NCBI RefSeq assembly: GCF_000412675.1
Contig: NC_021505.1
Coordinates: 2,660,501 to 2,724,500, forward strand
Direction of reading: 5' to 3'
Length of the DNA: 64,000 nucleotides
DNA from: Pseudomonas putida NBRC 14164
Lineage (GTDB): Bacteria; Pseudomonadota; Gammaproteobacteria; Pseudomonadales; Pseudomonadaceae
Under the pieces are notes generated by a model that was not told the DNA's origin, ran no database searches, and saw nothing but the letters and a program-made list of their open reading frames with translations. Position 1 is the first letter of the stretch, and each line of letters starts with the position of its first letter. The translations under genes were made by a program, and so were the position numbers. Below, in pieces: positions 1-8,058 of the stretch.

Positions 1-1
1 C

Positions 2-259
2 TGCGCGTGGCGCGGTGCGGCGGCCATCGAAGAAGTGGATGTCGAAGCGGTGGCCGAGTTTGCCTTGCGCCATCGCCGCCGCGTTGCGCCCCAGGCCAAC
101 CCGCCGTCGGCGCCGCAGCCGCCTGACCAGCAGCCCGGCCAGCAAAGCGCTGGCAACGCGGGTGAACAGGGCGGGCAGGGCGACTGGGGGGCATTGCCGG
201 CGCAACCTGTGGCCAGCGGCGCACGCCGCGAGGTACCGAACTGGGCAAAAAAGCCCTGA
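2..259 (+). CDS. ChlI-type chelatase AAA+ ATPase, C-terminal part (zero-frame product), partial at the window edge
   Basis: The frame is open from base 2 and ends at TGA 257-259. The first residues (AWRGA..., then a VAEFALRHRRR block) match the lid/C-terminal region of the ChlI/BchI magnesium-chelatase ATPase, the small AAA+ subunit that powers metal insertion into tetrapyrroles. A Pro/Gln/Gly-rich linker follows, of the kind that joins the AAA+ and VWA halves of ChlD. In pseudomonads such proteins are thought to work with CobN in cobalt insertion for B12. The last sense codons are GCA AAA AAG CCC, containing the A-AAA-AAG slip heptamer, and the VWA half continues in the -1 frame. Normal termination would therefore give a ChlI-like small subunit. 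The N-terminal Walker motifs lie upstream of the window. Confidence 0.75.
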   Translation, partial: CAWRGAAAIEEVDVEAVAEFALRHRRRVAPQANPPSAPQPPDQQPGQQSAGNAGEQGGQGDWGALPAQPVASGARREVPNWAKKP

Positions 260-287
260 GCATCCCCCAGTCACCTGCAAAAGGGGC
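230..287 (+). promoter_or_regulatory. Programmed -1 ribosomal frameshift signal
   Basis: The heptamer A AAA AAG (247-253) sits in the zero frame, the classic bacterial slip sequence used in dnaX. An internal Shine-Dalgarno-like GAGG (230-233) lies 13 nt upstream, a stimulatory distance. The zero-frame stop TGA (257-259) follows one codon later. A weak hairpin is possible between CCCC at 264-268 and GGGG at 283-286. Slipping by -1 moves reading exactly into the frame that encodes the VWA domain. Confidence 0.7.
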
Positions 288-927
288 GGATGCCAAAGCG
301 GGCGCAGGCAAGCAGAACGGCGCCAGCCGTGGCCGCGCTCGCAGTGCAGCAAGCGGCCGGGTGGCCTGGCTGCCGACCTTGCTCAAAGGGCGGCCACTGC
401 TACGCCAGGACCTGTGCTGGCAACAACGCCAGGCCAAACCGGCAGAGTTGTGGCTGGTGATCGTCGACGCTTCGGCCTCGACCCGCCGCCATCAGGCGTT
501 GGCACACACCAAAGGGCTGCTGGCGGCATTGTTCGACCAGGCCTACCGCCAGCGCGCCCGCCTGGCCTTGCTGACCGCCAGCGGGCGCACACCACAGTGG
601 CAGCGCCATGGCCTGAAGGCTTCGGCGGCCTTGCAGCCGTGGCTGCAGGCATTGGGCGCCGGTGGCGGTACGCCGCTGATCGCGGCACTGGAACAGGCCC
701 GGAATTGGCTACAGGCGCGCCAGCGCGCCCATCCGGATGAAGCGGTACGCTGCCTGGTGTTTACCGATGGTCGCCTTCAGCACTGGAACGCCTTACAACC
801 CATGCCCTGTACTACATTGGTGGTGGATATGGAGTTGGCGCCGGTGCGTATTGGGCGCGCGCAACGCCTGGCCGAACAATTGCAGGCTGATTACCAGCAC
901 TTGCAGCAGTTCAAGGCGGTGGACTGA
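253..927 (+). CDS. VWA-domain half of ChlD chelatase subunit, apparently reached by -1 frameshifting from the ChlI frame
   Basis: This frame is open from base 166 to TGA 925-927 and has no ATG before its conserved part; the first candidate start is GTG 361, already inside conserved sequence. It has a basic Ala/Gly linker, then the VWA core with a MIDAS-like D-A-S-A-S motif near base 468, a GGTPL motif near 664 and a CLVFTDGRLQ strand near 751. These are hallmarks of the ChlD/BchD integrin-I domain. Read in continuity with the preceding frame through the A-AAA-AAG slip site, it yields a ChlI-linker-VWA protein, i.e. a medium chelatase subunit. Programmed frameshifting that makes both subunits from one chlD gene has been described in cobalamin producers. 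A sequencing or assembly loss of one A in the six-A run is the alternative. Confidence 0.72.
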   Translation, partial: ALSIPQSPAKGADAKAGAGKQNGASRGRARSAASGRVAWLPTLLKGRPLLRQDLCWQQRQAKPAELWLVIVDASASTRRHQALAHTKGLLAALFDQAYRQRARLALLTASGRTPQWQRHGLKASAALQPWLQALGAGGGTPLIAALEQARNWLQARQRAHPDEAVRCLVFTDGRLQHWNALQPMPCTTLVVDMELAPVRIGRAQRLAEQLQADYQHLQQFKAVD

Positions 928-1033
928 ACAGCATGGATGCGACACTGTGTCGCTATAGTGGAAGTTGCCAGAACAGCAACTTTGCATTTGAACAAGTGCG
1001 TGGCATTGCACGCACTTGGTTTGCCAGGCGATG

Positions 1034-1300
1034 TTACTTTGGCATTGACCACGGTTGCAGGTCGTAACCTTTTTCGCACAGTTCGGCGCGCACTTCTTCG
1101 ATCAGGCTGGCCCACTGGGCTGGGTCGGAGTAGGTGCTCGAAGACACTCGCTTGCTGCCGATGCGGGTGTTGGTCCGGTCGATCACTGCCAGGCTCAGCT
1201 CACCAGTACCGTTGGGTGCATCCCAGGCTACGCACTGGAAAGGTTCGAAGGCGTGGTCGGCAATCAGCAGTGCTTCGTTGACACGGAGCGGGGCATTCAT
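1034..1300 (-). CDS. Conserved hypothetical protein, 88 aa
   Basis: A small soluble protein with no signal peptide or membrane segment. It has a central beta-rich stretch (LSLAVIDRTNTRIG) followed by a Ser-rich turn and an acidic helix (WASLIEEVRAELCEKGY). I recognise no functional family; it resembles short conserved Pseudomonas proteins of unknown function. It is convergent with the chelatase gene and divergent from the sigma54 regulator at 1642. Translation from the ATG at 1300 looks natural, with a purine-rich AGAGAGACCGAACC leader on its own strand. Confidence 0.6.
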   Translation of the reverse strand: MNAPLRVNEALLIADHAFEPFQCVAWDAPNGTGELSLAVIDRTNTRIGSKRVSSSTYSDPAQWASLIEEVRAELCEKGYDLQPWSMPK

Positions 1301-1641
1301 GGTTCGGTCTCTCTATGGTCCCAAACATCGAAGTGATTCCGCGTTGCTTTAAAGTCGCCTCAATGGTCGCGAAGTGCAGCGCGGGGTTATGTGTACTGAT
1401 GCTCGTTGTCCGTGGGCAAGTCACACATTAGGTGTAAAATTTTTTGTCAGGCTTGAATCCGTTCTTCCCTGCGCCGCCATGTGATGTCGATAAAGTGCGA
1501 AAATTCCCGTGGCACTTTGTAAAAAAATGCGTCAGCAGACAGACGGTAGTGGGCACCGTCAACTTCGTTGCTACTGTTAAACGGGCGCCACAACTTGCTG
1601 TTTTACTTCATAAAACCTAAAACTGGCGCCAAGGAACGGTC
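1301..1641. other. Intergenic region between divergent genes
   Basis: About 340 bases that are more AT-rich than the flanks. It should hold the divergent promoters of the 88-aa protein and the sigma54 regulator. I looked for a -24/-12 element; TGGCAC at 1510 is not followed by a correctly spaced TTGC. No RNA gene or convincing operator was recognised. An AAGGA ribosome-binding site precedes the ATG at 1642. Confidence 0.4.
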
Positions 1642-2967
1642 ATGCTGCAGCCTGCCGCCCAACGTCGTTTGCTCATCGTCGACCCCTGCGACGACTGCCA
1701 CCAATTGTTGCCAGGCCTGAGTAGCGCAGGCTGGGATGTGGACAGTTGCGTGCTCGGTGCCGCGCTCGATCACCCTTGTGATGTCGGCTTGTTGCGCTTG
1801 CAGGCTTCGCACCTTAGGCACCCGGACGCGGTCAAGGACATGATCAAGCGCAGTAACACCGAATGGATCGCGGTGTTAAGCGCCGAACAGTTGCGCATGC
1901 CGGCCGTCGGCGATTTTGTCTGCGAATGGTTCTTCGACTTCCACACCCTGCCATTCGATGTCTCCCGCGTGCAGGTCACCCTTGGCCGGGCGTTCGGCAT
2001 GGCGCGCCTGCGGGGCAAAGGGGCCGCCAAGGTGGACGACGCCACCCACGAACTGCTTGGCGAAAGCCGGCCGATCCGCGAGTTGCGCAAGTTGCTGGGC
2101 AAGTTGGCACCCACCGAGTCGCCTGTGCTGATCCGTGGTGAAAGCGGCACGGGCAAGGAACTGGTGGCTCGCACCCTGCACCGGCAGTCGCAACGCAGTG
2201 ACCAGCCGTTCGTCGCCATCAACTGCGGGGCAATCCCCGAGCACCTGATCCAGTCCGAACTGTTCGGCCATGAGAAGGGCGCTTTCACTGGTGCCCATCA
2301 GCGCAAGACCGGGCGCATTGAAGCCGCCCACGGTGGCACGTTGTTTCTGGATGAAATTGGTGACTTGCCGCTGGAATTGCAGGCCAATCTGCTGCGTTTT
2401 CTACAAGAAAAGCACATCGAGCGGGTGGGCGGCAGCCAGCCGATTCCGGTGGATGCGCGGGTTCTGGCCGCCACCCACGTGGACCTGGAAAGAGCCATCG
2501 AACAGGGGCGTTTTCGCGAAGACCTGTATTACCGCCTGAACGTATTGCAGGTGGTGACCGCGCCCCTGCGGGACCGACATGGTGACTTGTCGATGCTGGC
2601 CAGCCATTTTGCCCATTTCTATAGCCTGGAAACCGGGCGCCGGCCGCGTTCATTCAGCGACCATGCCCTGGCGGCCATGGGCCGGCATGACTGGCCGGGC
2701 AATGTACGCGAGCTGGCCAACCGGGTGCGCCGCGGCCTGGTACTCGCCGAAGGCCGGCAGATCGAGGCGCAGGACCTAGGCCTGCAGACGTTGGACCCAG
2801 GGCAGCAGCCGCTGGGCACACTAGAGGAATACAAGCAGCGGGCCGAGCGCCAGGCCTTGTGCGATGTGCTTAACCGGCATAGCGATAACATGAGCGTAGC
2901 GGCGAAGGTGCTGGGGATCTCCCGGCCCACCTTCTACCGCTTGCTGCACAAGCATCAGATACGCTGA
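1642..2967 (+). CDS. Sigma54-dependent Fis-family transcriptional regulator with VpsR-like N-terminal domain
   Basis: A 441-aa enhancer-binding protein. Residues ~8-120 form a degenerate receiver of the VpsR type: an IVDP strand is present, but the usual phospho-acceptor aspartate position reads LLRLQ, so phosphorylation control is unlikely. The AAA+ domain spans ~130-365, with Walker A GESGTGKE (166-173), the sigma54-contacting GAFTGA loop (213-218), [13 protein letters not shown] (Walker B) and an arginine-finger region. A Fis-type helix-turn-helix ends the protein (VAAKVLGISRPTFYRLL). It activates RNA polymerase-sigma54 at -24/-12 promoters, but its targets are not evident. It could act far away, since no sigma54 promoter was found beside it. 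Confidence 0.88.
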   Translation: MLQPAAQRRLLIVDPCDDCHQLLPGLSSAGWDVDSCVLGAALDHPCDVGLLRLQASHLRHPDAVKDMIKRSNTEWIAVLSAEQLRMPAVGDFVCEWFFDFHTLPFDVSRVQVTLGRAFGMARLRGKGAAKVDDATHELLGESRPIRELRKLLGKLAPTESPVLIRGESGTGKELVARTLHRQSQRSDQPFVAINCGAIPEHLIQSELFGHEKGAFTGAHQRKTGRIEAAHGGTLFLDEIGDLPLELQANLLRFLQEKHIERVGGSQPIPVDARVLAATHVDLERAIEQGRFREDLYYRLNVLQVVTAPLRDRHGDLSMLASHFAHFYSLETGRRPRSFSDHALAAMGRHDWPGNVRELANRVRRGLVLAEGRQIEAQDLGLQTLDPGQQPLGTLEEYKQRAERQALCDVLNRHSDNMSVAAKVLGISRPTFYRLLHKHQIR

Positions 2968-2983
2968 CTGAACTGTCCGAGAG

Positions 2984-4984
2984 TCAGTGTGGCGCGCGCA
3001 CGATGGTTTTCAGCAGGTCTTCCGGGCTGATGTGCCCCACCACCTGGGCAACCGCGCTGCCTGGGGTTGGCAGGTCGATGATGTGGCTTTTCATCTTGCC
3101 GACCACATGCATTTCGCACGGTTTGCAGTCGAACTTCAGGGTCAGCACTTCATCACCCTGAATCAGCTGCATCGGTGCCACCTTGGTGCGCACGCCGGTC
3201 ACGCCCTTGGCCTGCTTGGGGCACAGGTTGAAGGAGAAGCGCAGGCAGTGCTTGGTGATCATCACCGGCACCTCACCGTGTTCTTCATGGGCCTCGTAGG
3301 CCGCGTCTATCAGCTGCACGCCATGGCGATGGTAGAAGTCGCGGGCCTTCTGGTTGTACACGTTGGCCAGGAAGGAAAGGTGCGACTCGGGGTACACCGG
3401 CGGCGGCGTGGTTTCGGCCTTGCGCCCGCCACGCGGGTGCGCCTTGATACGCGCCTCGGTCAGCGCCTCGATGGCTTCGCGGCGCAGGGCCTTGAGCTGC
3501 GAGTTGGGGATGAAGTACGCCTGCGGCGCGTCCAGTTCGATGCTGCTGGCGTGGTACATCGTGGTACCCAGCTGGCCGAGCAGGTCATGCAACTGGTCCA
3601 GGGCCTGCTGCGGCTTGTTGGCCTCGCCGAACGGGCCGTCCAGGGCCACCTGCACGCTGACGCCTTCCTCGCTGCTGAGGGTAAGCATCAAGCGCTGCTC
3701 GCGCAGTACAGCATGCCATTCCACACCAACCCGGCGCTCGGAAGAGGTGCGTTGCAGGGCCTGCTGCCAGTTGTGGTCGAGGTTGCGCGACAGCGGGTGG
3801 TTGGGCCGCAGCTTGTGCAGGCCTTCGGGCATTTCGTTGGGCTCGACGCGGTAGCGGTAGCGCTTCTGGCCGTCTTCCTCGAATTCGCCACGTGGTTCGG
3901 CGATGTTGGCGCGGAAACCCACCACTTCGCGTTTGACCAGCACATTCAGGCCGTCGCCGTTGGTCAGTGGCACCTCGGTAACCACTTGCATGTCACGCTT
4001 GCCGACCTTTTCCACCACACCCACCGGCAGGCCTGTGAAGGTTGGCGAGTCGAAGGCACCGATGTCGACCTTGCGGTCGGTCACGAAATAGTCGGTGCTG
4101 CCGCGGTGGAAGGTCTTGTCCGGGTCGGGCAAGAAGAAGTGTTCGGTCCGGCCGCTGGACGCACGGGCATATTCCGGGCGGCCTTCGAGGATGGCGTCGA
4201 GCTCTTTGCGGTAGTGGGCGGTGATGTTCTTCACATAGCCCATGTCCTTGTAGCGGCCCTCGATCTTGAACGAGCGCACGCCAGCATCCACCAGGTCGGC
4301 CAGGTTGGCGGTCTGGTTGTTGTCCTTCATCGACAGCAGGTGCTTCTCGAACGCTACCACGCGACCCTGGTCATCCTTCAGGGTGTAGGGCAGGCGGCAG
4401 GCTTGCGAACAGTCGCCACGGTTGGCGCTTCGGCCAGTCTGCGCGTGGGAGATGTTGCACTGGCCGGAGAATGCCACGCACAGCGCACCGTGGATGAAGA
4501 ACTCGATGGCAGCGTCGGTTTCGGCGGCGATGGCGCGGATTTGCTGCAGGTTCAGCTCACGGGCCAGTACCAGCTGGGAGAAACCGGCCTGGTCGAGGAA
4601 CTTGGCCCGTTCCAGGGTGCGGATGTCGGTCTGGGTGCTGGCGTGCAGCTCGATCGGCGGGATGTCCAGCTCCATCACCCCCAGGTCTTGCACGATCAGC
4701 GCGTCGACGCCGGCATCGTACAGCTGATGGATCAGCTTGCGCGCGGGTTCCAGCTCGTTGTCGTGCAGGATGGTGTTGATGGTGGTGAACACGCGCGCAT
4801 GGTAGCGGCGGGCGAACTCGACCAGTTCGGCGATCTCGCCCACTTCGTTGCAGGCGTTATGGCGTGCGCCAAAGCTTGGGCCGCCGATGTAGATGGCGTC
4901 AGCGCCGTGCAGGATCGCTTCACGGGCGATGGCCACGTCACGGGCAGGGCTGAGCAGTTCCAGGTGATTCTTTGGAAGGGACAT
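2984..4984 (-). CDS. rlhA: RlhA/YdcP-like U32 family protein (probable 23S rRNA C2501 hydroxylase)
   Basis: About 666 aa from the start MSLPKNHLELLSPARD; an in-frame ATG eight codons upstream (5008) is a less likely start. The N-terminus matches the U32 'LLSPARD...GADAIYIGGPSFGAR' signature. The FFIHGALCVAFSGQC...GDCSQACRLPY block provides the conserved cysteines of the family's iron-sulfur site. The C-terminal half has the collagenase-like DUF3656 region and ends with more Cys-rich blocks (KHCLRFSFNLCPK, FDCKPCEMHV). E. coli YdcP/RlhA of similar length hydroxylates C2501 of 23S rRNA. The older label 'peptidase U32/collagenase-like' fits the same family. It appears monocistronic. Confidence 0.85.
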   Translation of the reverse strand: MSLPKNHLELLSPARDVAIAREAILHGADAIYIGGPSFGARHNACNEVGEIAELVEFARRYHARVFTTINTILHDNELEPARKLIHQLYDAGVDALIVQDLGVMELDIPPIELHASTQTDIRTLERAKFLDQAGFSQLVLARELNLQQIRAIAAETDAAIEFFIHGALCVAFSGQCNISHAQTGRSANRGDCSQACRLPYTLKDDQGRVVAFEKHLLSMKDNNQTANLADLVDAGVRSFKIEGRYKDMGYVKNITAHYRKELDAILEGRPEYARASSGRTEHFFLPDPDKTFHRGSTDYFVTDRKVDIGAFDSPTFTGLPVGVVEKVGKRDMQVVTEVPLTNGDGLNVLVKREVVGFRANIAEPRGEFEEDGQKRYRYRVEPNEMPEGLHKLRPNHPLSRNLDHNWQQALQRTSSERRVGVEWHAVLREQRLMLTLSSEEGVSVQVALDGPFGEANKPQQALDQLHDLLGQLGTTMYHASSIELDAPQAYFIPNSQLKALRREAIEALTEARIKAHPRGGRKAETTPPPVYPESHLSFLANVYNQKARDFYHRHGVQLIDAAYEAHEEHGEVPVMITKHCLRFSFNLCPKQAKGVTGVRTKVAPMQLIQGDEVLTLKFDCKPCEMHVVGKMKSHIIDLPTPGSAVAQVVGHISPEDLLKTIVRAPH

Positions 4985-5082
4985 ATCGTTATATTTTCGG
5001 GCTGCCACGGTTTAGGCGGGCATTGTAGCGGCGAAACGGGCTGGCGGCACCATCGGGGTGCCGGGAGGTGTATTGCTTTTAC

Positions 5083-5177
5083 CGGCCCTATCGCCGGCAA
5101 GCCAGCTCCCACAGAAATTGCATAGGGCTGGAGGCCGATGCGGTCGAGGTGGGAGCTGGCTTGCCAGCGATAGGGCC
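5083..5177. repeat. REP pair (REPIN) between rlhA and the RidA-family gene
   Basis: Two inverted copies (5083-5114 and 5147-5177) of the P. putida REP core, with arms of the form GGCAAGCCAGCTCCCAC / GTGGGAGCTGGCTTGCC, separated by a short loop. Such elements lie between genes and can form hairpins that protect mRNA ends or bind DNA gyrase. Confidence 0.85.
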
Positions 5178-5189
5178 CTTGCAGGTAGC

Positions 5190-5570
5190 TCAGCGCTTGG
5201 CAGCCATCGCCGTGACTTCTACGCGCATGCCTTCAAATGCCAACGAAGCCACACCCACGGCCGCCCGCACCGGCCATGGCTTGCTGAAGAAGCGCTGGTA
5301 CACCTCGTTGAATGCGGCGCGGTCGGCCATGTCGGTCAGGTAGATGGTCAGGTGCAGCACACGGTCCATGCCGCTGCCGGCCTTTTCCAGCGCTACTTTC
5401 AGCGCCTGCAGGGTGCATTCGCTTTGCTCGACGATGCCGCCCAGCTCCAGGCTGCCATCGGCGTGGGTCGGAATCTGGGTAGTGACCAGCACGCCGTTGA
5501 ACTCGGCGACGTCGGACGAAATCGACTCGGCGTCCGGGTCCGGGGTGTAGATGATGTCTGCATGTGCCAT
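5190..5570 (-). CDS. RidA/YjgF/UK114-family protein
   Basis: A 126-aa protein of the Rid family, whose archetype RidA hydrolyses reactive enamine/imine intermediates made by PLP enzymes. Family features are the DAESISSDVAEFNGVLVTTQIP N-terminal strands, the Q..C..AL..AL..AG helix, the HLTIYLTDMADRAAFNEVY block and the C-terminal RAAVGVASL...VEVTAMA block with the substrate-binding Arg. This may be a Rid2-7 paralogue rather than RidA itself. The integrated element has inserted just upstream: the left 15-bp repeat is 13 bp before its ATG, so its promoter region may have been replaced. Confidence 0.85.
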   Translation of the reverse strand: MAHADIIYTPDPDAESISSDVAEFNGVLVTTQIPTHADGSLELGGIVEQSECTLQALKVALEKAGSGMDRVLHLTIYLTDMADRAAFNEVYQRFFSKPWPVRAAVGVASLAFEGMRVEVTAMAAKR

Positions 5571-5582
5571 GGTGTGTTTTGC

Positions 5583-5597
5583 CTTGCGACGGAAGGA
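5583..5597. repeat. Left attachment-site repeat (candidate attL core)
   Basis: CTTGCGACGGAAGGA, identical to 20509-20523. It lies between the RidA-family gene and the integrase. Bases on both sides differ between the two copies, so the identity is exactly 15 bp. Confidence 0.75.
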
Positions 5598-5717
5598 TTG
5601 TTATTCGCCTAAATTTCAGTGACCATCTGTCAGGGCTAGCAATTACGGTGCTTTTGTCCTGATATGGTTTAACTATACCCCCACTACCGGGGAGTGTATA
5701 TAGTGATTTGTGGTGGT

Positions 5718-7073
5718 ATGATCCGCGCTAATCGTACCCTCATGCCGCAACGGATACCCCCAGTGTCAGATCAAGCCCAGCCCCCTAAAAAGCGCGCTAG
5801 CAGCGACGACGCAGCCCGCGACATAAACGAGCCAGGCAAGTACCCTGAAGGGTCAGTTCCTGGCATGTATCTGCATGTCAAAAAGGCCTCGAAGGTTTGG
5901 TCCCTCAAGTACCGGCTTCATGGCGTCGAAGGCACCTATACCATTGGCGGGTTCCCTGATATCAGGCACGACAGAGCCTGCGAGCTGGCACAGGAGGCCC
6001 GTACCTGGGTTGCTGAAGGGCACAAGCCGAAGGATATGAGGGATGCGCGGATCGCGGCCGAACTTGCCCAGAAGGGCGAGACGTTCGAGAAGGTGTGTAG
6101 CGAGTGGTTGTCGAGCAGGGGCGACCTGGCTCACAAGACGCTGCTGAACTACCGCAGTACGCTGGACCTCCACGTACTGCCAGCGCTGGGCCAGTTGCCG
6201 GTCCACTTGGTGCAGTACCGTCATGTAAAGAAGGTACTGGTCGATCTTGGTCAGCACCCTGCAGCTGCCAATCATGCACTCGTCACCATACGTGCCGTGC
6301 TGGACTACGCGGTTGAGGCGGAGCTGATCGACGACAACGTGGTGGCGCGGCGGGGCAAGGGGCTGATCCGAAAACGCAAGACCGTCCACCACGCCGCTAT
6401 CGAGCGTCCTGACGACCTCAAGGAATTTTTGCGCCGGCTCGAACAGCAGGCCCCAGCCGGCAGCCCGACCACCTGGGCGCTGTGGATGCTGGTTCTATTG
6501 CCTGTGCGACCCAGTGAACTCGCGAAGATGCGCTGGCAGGACATCGACATGGGCGAGGCCGAATGGCGCTATACGGTGCCCAAGACCGGCAAGCAGCATG
6601 TCGTGCCACTGCCTGATCGGGCTGTCAGCATGCTCGCCATGATTCGGGAGCATCGAGCGCAGGCGGCTGCTGCAACTGTGCCGTCACCCTTCGGGGGCAT
6701 TGCCAAGCCAGAAGTGCCGACAGGTTGGGTATTCGCTTCCACCCGTGGTGCCGGGAAGTCCATCTGCTCTACCACAATGCTCAATGGCATCCGGGCGCTC
6801 GGGTACGAAAAGGGCGAACTGACTTCGCACGGATTTAGATCGACGTTCCGCAGCCTGGCTCATGAAAAACTGGGCATCGAGGCTATCGTCCTGGAGCTTT
6901 GCCTTGGGCACAGGATGCCGGGGGTTTTGGGTGACACTTATGCCAGGGCGCACCTGCTGCCACAGCGTCGGGAGGCGATGGAGAAGTGGGCTGCGTATGT
7001 GGAGGACCTGTGGTTCGAGGTCGTGCACGGCGTTTCCAGGGCGCAGGCTGAGGCTGCACTTACGGGGATGTAG
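5718..7073 (+). CDS. int: P4-type tyrosine integrase
   Basis: A tyrosine recombinase of ~450 aa that catalyses site-specific integration and excision. The N-terminal part has the arm-binding DUF4102-like region (YPEGSVPGMYLHVKKASKVWSLKYR), then a SAM-like core-binding domain. The catalytic domain shows the active-site residues: Arg in LLPVRPSELAKMRWQDID, HGFRSTFRSLAHEKLG (His-x-x-Arg), LGHR and Tyr in DTYARAHLLPQRREAMEKWAAYV, the usual P4-integrase ending. The start is uncertain: ATG 5718 follows GGTGG, ATG 5742 and GTG 5763 are alternatives, and the upstream reading frame is open to 5694. It lies just inside the left 15-bp repeat and reads inward. Confidence 0.9.
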   Translation: MIRANRTLMPQRIPPVSDQAQPPKKRASSDDAARDINEPGKYPEGSVPGMYLHVKKASKVWSLKYRLHGVEGTYTIGGFPDIRHDRACELAQEARTWVAEGHKPKDMRDARIAAELAQKGETFEKVCSEWLSSRGDLAHKTLLNYRSTLDLHVLPALGQLPVHLVQYRHVKKVLVDLGQHPAAANHALVTIRAVLDYAVEAELIDDNVVARRGKGLIRKRKTVHHAAIERPDDLKEFLRRLEQQAPAGSPTTWALWMLVLLPVRPSELAKMRWQDIDMGEAEWRYTVPKTGKQHVVPLPDRAVSMLAMIREHRAQAAAATVPSPFGGIAKPEVPTGWVFASTRGAGKSICSTTMLNGIRALGYEKGELTSHGFRSTFRSLAHEKLGIEAIVLELCLGHRMPGVLGDTYARAHLLPQRREAMEKWAAYVEDLWFEVVHGVSRAQAEAALTGM

Positions 7074-7139
7074 GCGGGTAGGGGTGGGTGCCGAGCGGAT
7101 AAGGCGGGGATTTTGGGTCTTCGGCATGATGGCACAGCG

Positions 7140-7402
7140 TGTAGTTAGGTAGTTCGGTATGTAGGTAGGTTTCGGAAAAGGTAACTACAGGCTTGAGGCG
7201 TCTAGCACAGGTATTTGAGTTCTACTGTAGCTATGTAGTTAGGTTTTTACATGAATTAGAGGAAGAGTAATAACCCTATAGCTACTACAGGGTTATACAG
7301 GTATTGCCAGCAAAATGGGGAAAAACCCAACTACGCTAACTACACGTGTGCTCAAGCTCCCGTGCTAGAGCCGTTTCTGCCTGTAGTTAGGTCCTAACTA
7401 CA
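7140..7402. repeat. Iteron-like array with perfect palindrome (candidate replication origin or operator)
   Basis: TGTAGTTAGG occurs on the + strand at 7140, 7234 and 7382. Inverted copies are CTAACTACA at 7336, GTAACTACA at 7181 and CCTAACTACA at 7393. The 7382 and 7393 copies flank one central T to form a perfect 21-bp palindrome. Degenerate copies are GTAGGTAGG near 7160 and CAGCTACACT near 7416. A second inverted repeat, TAACCCT...AGGGTTA, lies at 7270-7296. The ~400-bp region has no plausible gene. P4-like elements place iterons bound by the replication helicase/primase in such a region; here function is inferred from architecture only. Confidence 0.6.
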
Positions 7403-7476
7403 CTCCGCCGTTTCCCAGCTACACTCCCGATAGCGGTGCCATCATCAGGCGCCATCCATGGCCCCGAGGGCCACGA

Positions 7477-8028
7477 TCACACCCTGCAGCACCGCTTGAC
7501 CGTCGCTGTGCTGATGCCGAACTGCTCGGCCGTCTGCGCGATGCTCGCACTGTTCTCCCGGCGCCATGTGCTGACCTCGACGGGATCGACCGTGGCCTTA
7601 CGCCCCAGCGCCTTGCCCTCGGACCTGGCCTTCTCGATGCCAGCCATCTGCCTAGCCTTGATGTTCGAGCGCTCCAGCTTGGCCACGGCGGCGAGCATGG
7701 CGAGCATGAATCTGCCAATCTCTGTGCTCAGGTCGAAGCCTTCGCGCACGCTGATAACGCTGACAGCCTTCGCCTGCAGTGCTTCCACTGTGCTCAGTAC
7801 GTCGATGGTGTCGCGCCCAAGGCGATCCACGGCGGCCACCACAACGGTATCGCCTTCGCGGGCATAGGCCAGCATTGCTGCGCATCCAGGCCTCTCTAGT
7901 GCGGGCACAGCCCCTGATACGCCCGAGTCTTCAAACCACTTGTCGATGGCGTGTGCACGCATTGAGTGCTTCTGCGCAGCAACGCTCTGCTCGCCAGTAC
8001 TGACGCGCACATATCCAATGATTGCCAT
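7477..8028 (-). CDS. Serine recombinase (resolvase/invertase family)
   Basis: A 183-aa small serine recombinase starting MAIIGYVRVSTGEQS, where the Ser of RVST is the catalytic nucleophile. Conserved VVVAAVDRLGRDTIDVLSTVEAL and the helix-E region MLAMLAAVAKLERSNIKARQMAGIEKA are present. It ends with the GRKATVDPVEVSTWRRENSASIAQTAEQFGISTATVKR DNA-binding domain. Length is typical of Tn3 resolvase or Gin-type enzymes. A second in-frame Met lies five codons upstream. It is transcribed toward the iteron region, and the repeats just upstream of it (8059-8173) may be its recombination or operator sites. It may resolve multimers of a replicating element or invert a segment. Confidence 0.88.
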   Translation of the reverse strand: MAIIGYVRVSTGEQSVAAQKHSMRAHAIDKWFEDSGVSGAVPALERPGCAAMLAYAREGDTVVVAAVDRLGRDTIDVLSTVEALQAKAVSVISVREGFDLSTEIGRFMLAMLAAVAKLERSNIKARQMAGIEKARSEGKALGRKATVDPVEVSTWRRENSASIAQTAEQFGISTATVKRCCRV

Positions 8029-8058
8029 GGTGCTGACCCTCACTCCGATGTGGCCGGG

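Noticed and set aside
166..360. A separate start codon for the VWA protein
   Set aside because: The frame has no ATG before the conserved domain, and GTG 361 falls inside conserved sequence; the frameshift explanation fits better.
2987..5125. 712-aa open frame on the + strand opposite rlhA
   Set aside because: It is an antisense shadow of the GC-rich rlhA gene: low-complexity His/Val/Gly-rich translation with no family signal, while the minus strand encodes a clear U32/RlhA protein.
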